This document shows positions 63,337 through 64,000 of a stretch of DNA of 64,000 nt, piece after piece. Both the position numbers and the translations under genes were made by a program. The stretch is from Alphaproteobacteria bacterium (GTDB lineage Bacteria > Pseudomonadota > Alphaproteobacteria > Rhizobiales > Methyloligellaceae). The first letter of the stretch is position 1, and each line of letters begins with the position of its first letter. Under the pieces are notes generated by a model, which worked only from the letters and a program-made list of their open reading frames with translations, ran no database searches and had not been told where the DNA came from. Location: assembly GCA_016869535.1 (NCBI GenBank), contig VGDX01000003.1:1-64000 (forward strand), written 5' to 3'.

Positions 63337-63981
63337 CTACGGGTTCTCTTCCGGACTTTCGATCGCCGCTTCGATCAGGCGCTTGGCCTCGGCGCTCGCC
63401 CAATCGGCGGGACCGACAAGGCGGCCGATCTCTCTCCCCTCACGGTCGATGAGGAGCGTGGTCGGCATGCCGACCGCTTTCAACGTGGCGAACACTTTGC
63501 CGGGCGGATCGGTATAGAGCGCGAGATTGCTTGCGCCCGTCTCCTTTAGAAAGTCGCGCGCCTTGTCGGGACCGCCTTTGTCGATATTCACTGCCAACAC
63601 GGTGAAATCTTCGCCGCCGAGTTCACGCTGAAGCTCGTCGAGCATCGGCATCTCCTCGCGGCACGGCACACACCATGTGGCCCAAATATTGAGGAGCACG
63701 ACTTTACCGCTGAAATCTGCCAGCGATTTGGTGGCACCATCGGCATCGGCGAAGGTGAAGTCAGGCAGCTTCAGCGGCGCGGGCTTCACCACGAAAGCGG
63801 CCATGGCGCCCTTGTTGAGCCCGGCCAGCGGGCCCTTCGCCGCGCTCCCTCCGCCAGGGGCCCCATCGCTAACCGTCTTCACCGCACGGCCATTGTCAGA
63901 AGGGGCGAAACTCACATATACCGTGCCAAACCCGATAACCGCCGCGAGAATTCCAGCGACGAGATAGACAGAAGGCGGCAT
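63337..63981 (-). CDS. tlpA: TlpA-family thiol-disulphide oxidoreductase
   Basis: 214 residues. N-terminal membrane anchor (VYLVAGILAAVIGFGTVYVS), a linker, then a thioredoxin domain with NIWATWCVPCREEMPMLDEL (active site WCVPC), VLAVNIDKGGPDKARDFLKE and the cis-Pro region VGMPTTLLIDREGREIGRLV. Anchored, periplasm-facing reductase of the type used for cytochrome oxidase and cytochrome c maturation. The gene is complete: 19 bases remain before the window end. Confidence 0.92.
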   Translation of the reverse strand: MPPSVYLVAGILAAVIGFGTVYVSFAPSDNGRAVKTVSDGAPGGGSAAKGPLAGLNKGAMAAFVVKPAPLKLPDFTFADADGATKSLADFSGKVVLLNIWATWCVPCREEMPMLDELQRELGGEDFTVLAVNIDKGGPDKARDFLKETGASNLALYTDPPGKVFATLKAVGMPTTLLIDREGREIGRLVGPADWASAEAKRLIEAAIESPEENP

Positions 63982-64000
63982 TGGCCGCGCTTTGCTTTGC

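Overview
The window looks like the chromosome of a methylotrophic alphaproteobacterium of the Hyphomicrobiales (Rhizobiales) type. It carries almost a complete serine cycle for assimilating C1 units (about 45.5-58.5 kb: mcl, ppc, mtkB, mtkA, fchA, mtdA, hprA, sgaA, ftfL, gck). It also carries the core of the ethylmalonyl-CoA (EMC) pathway that regenerates glyoxylate (about 18.4-28.7 kb: 3-hydroxybutyryl-CoA dehydrogenase, etfA, etfB, a PduO-type cobalamin adenosyltransferase, methylsuccinyl-CoA dehydrogenase, ccr and ethylmalonyl-CoA mutase). The high-GC codon use and the many small secreted proteins of rhizobial type fit this. The species cannot be named from the sequence alone.

Layout. 0-5 kb is an accessory stretch with a pentapeptide-repeat protein, a decayed lipoprotein, a serine-recombinase remnant, a cupin and a frameshifted dinB. 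5.1-12.9 kb is a membrane-lipid/light-stress block: two cyclopropane-fatty-acid-synthase-type methyltransferases, DUF1365, an FAD amine-oxidase-like protein, DUF1295, DUF2177 and a DNA photolyase. This gene set resembles singlet-oxygen (RpoE-ChrR) regulons. 12.9-17.7 kb is a graveyard: a CHASE-domain remnant, IS630 and IS5 scraps, a truncated LysR gene, and a vWA gene and a xanthine-dehydrogenase-type gene cut at one shared breakpoint. 18.4-28.7 kb is the EMC block. 28.8-34.7 kb holds iron storage (bfd, bfr), an esterase, an HNH protein, dsbB, tRNA-Leu(CAA) and two tandem pentameric ligand-gated ion channel homologues. 34.7-44.1 kb is a mixed set of small secreted and stress-type proteins, a glutamine-synthetase-like enzyme and a phasin. 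44.1-58.5 kb is the serine-cycle block. The end holds a D,D-carboxypeptidase, a frameshifted PQQ-type dehydrogenase/RTX protein and a TlpA thioredoxin.

How they work together. FtfL, FchA and MtdA interconvert formate and methylene-tetrahydrofolate. SgaA, HprA and Gck turn serine-derived carbon into 2-phosphoglycerate. Ppc, MtkAB and Mcl cleave C4 malate to glyoxylate and acetyl-CoA. Ccr, Ecm, Mcd (with EtfAB and adenosylcobalamin supply) and Mcl then recycle acetyl-CoA to glyoxylate.

The most striking structure is at the 3' end of mcl. A roughly 1.24-kb, visibly lower-GC cassette encodes a probable PD-(D/E)xK nuclease and a DUF6508-like protein. It sits between two 111-bp copies of the mcl 3' end. 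The copies differ at 6 positions, all synonymous, so mcl still ends with the same amino acids. This looks like integration that restores the host gene. No integrase or transposase is present. Several genes in the window carry single-base frameshifts (dinB, a MEKHLA protein, the PQQ/RTX protein, a small lipoprotein). Some could be assembly errors.
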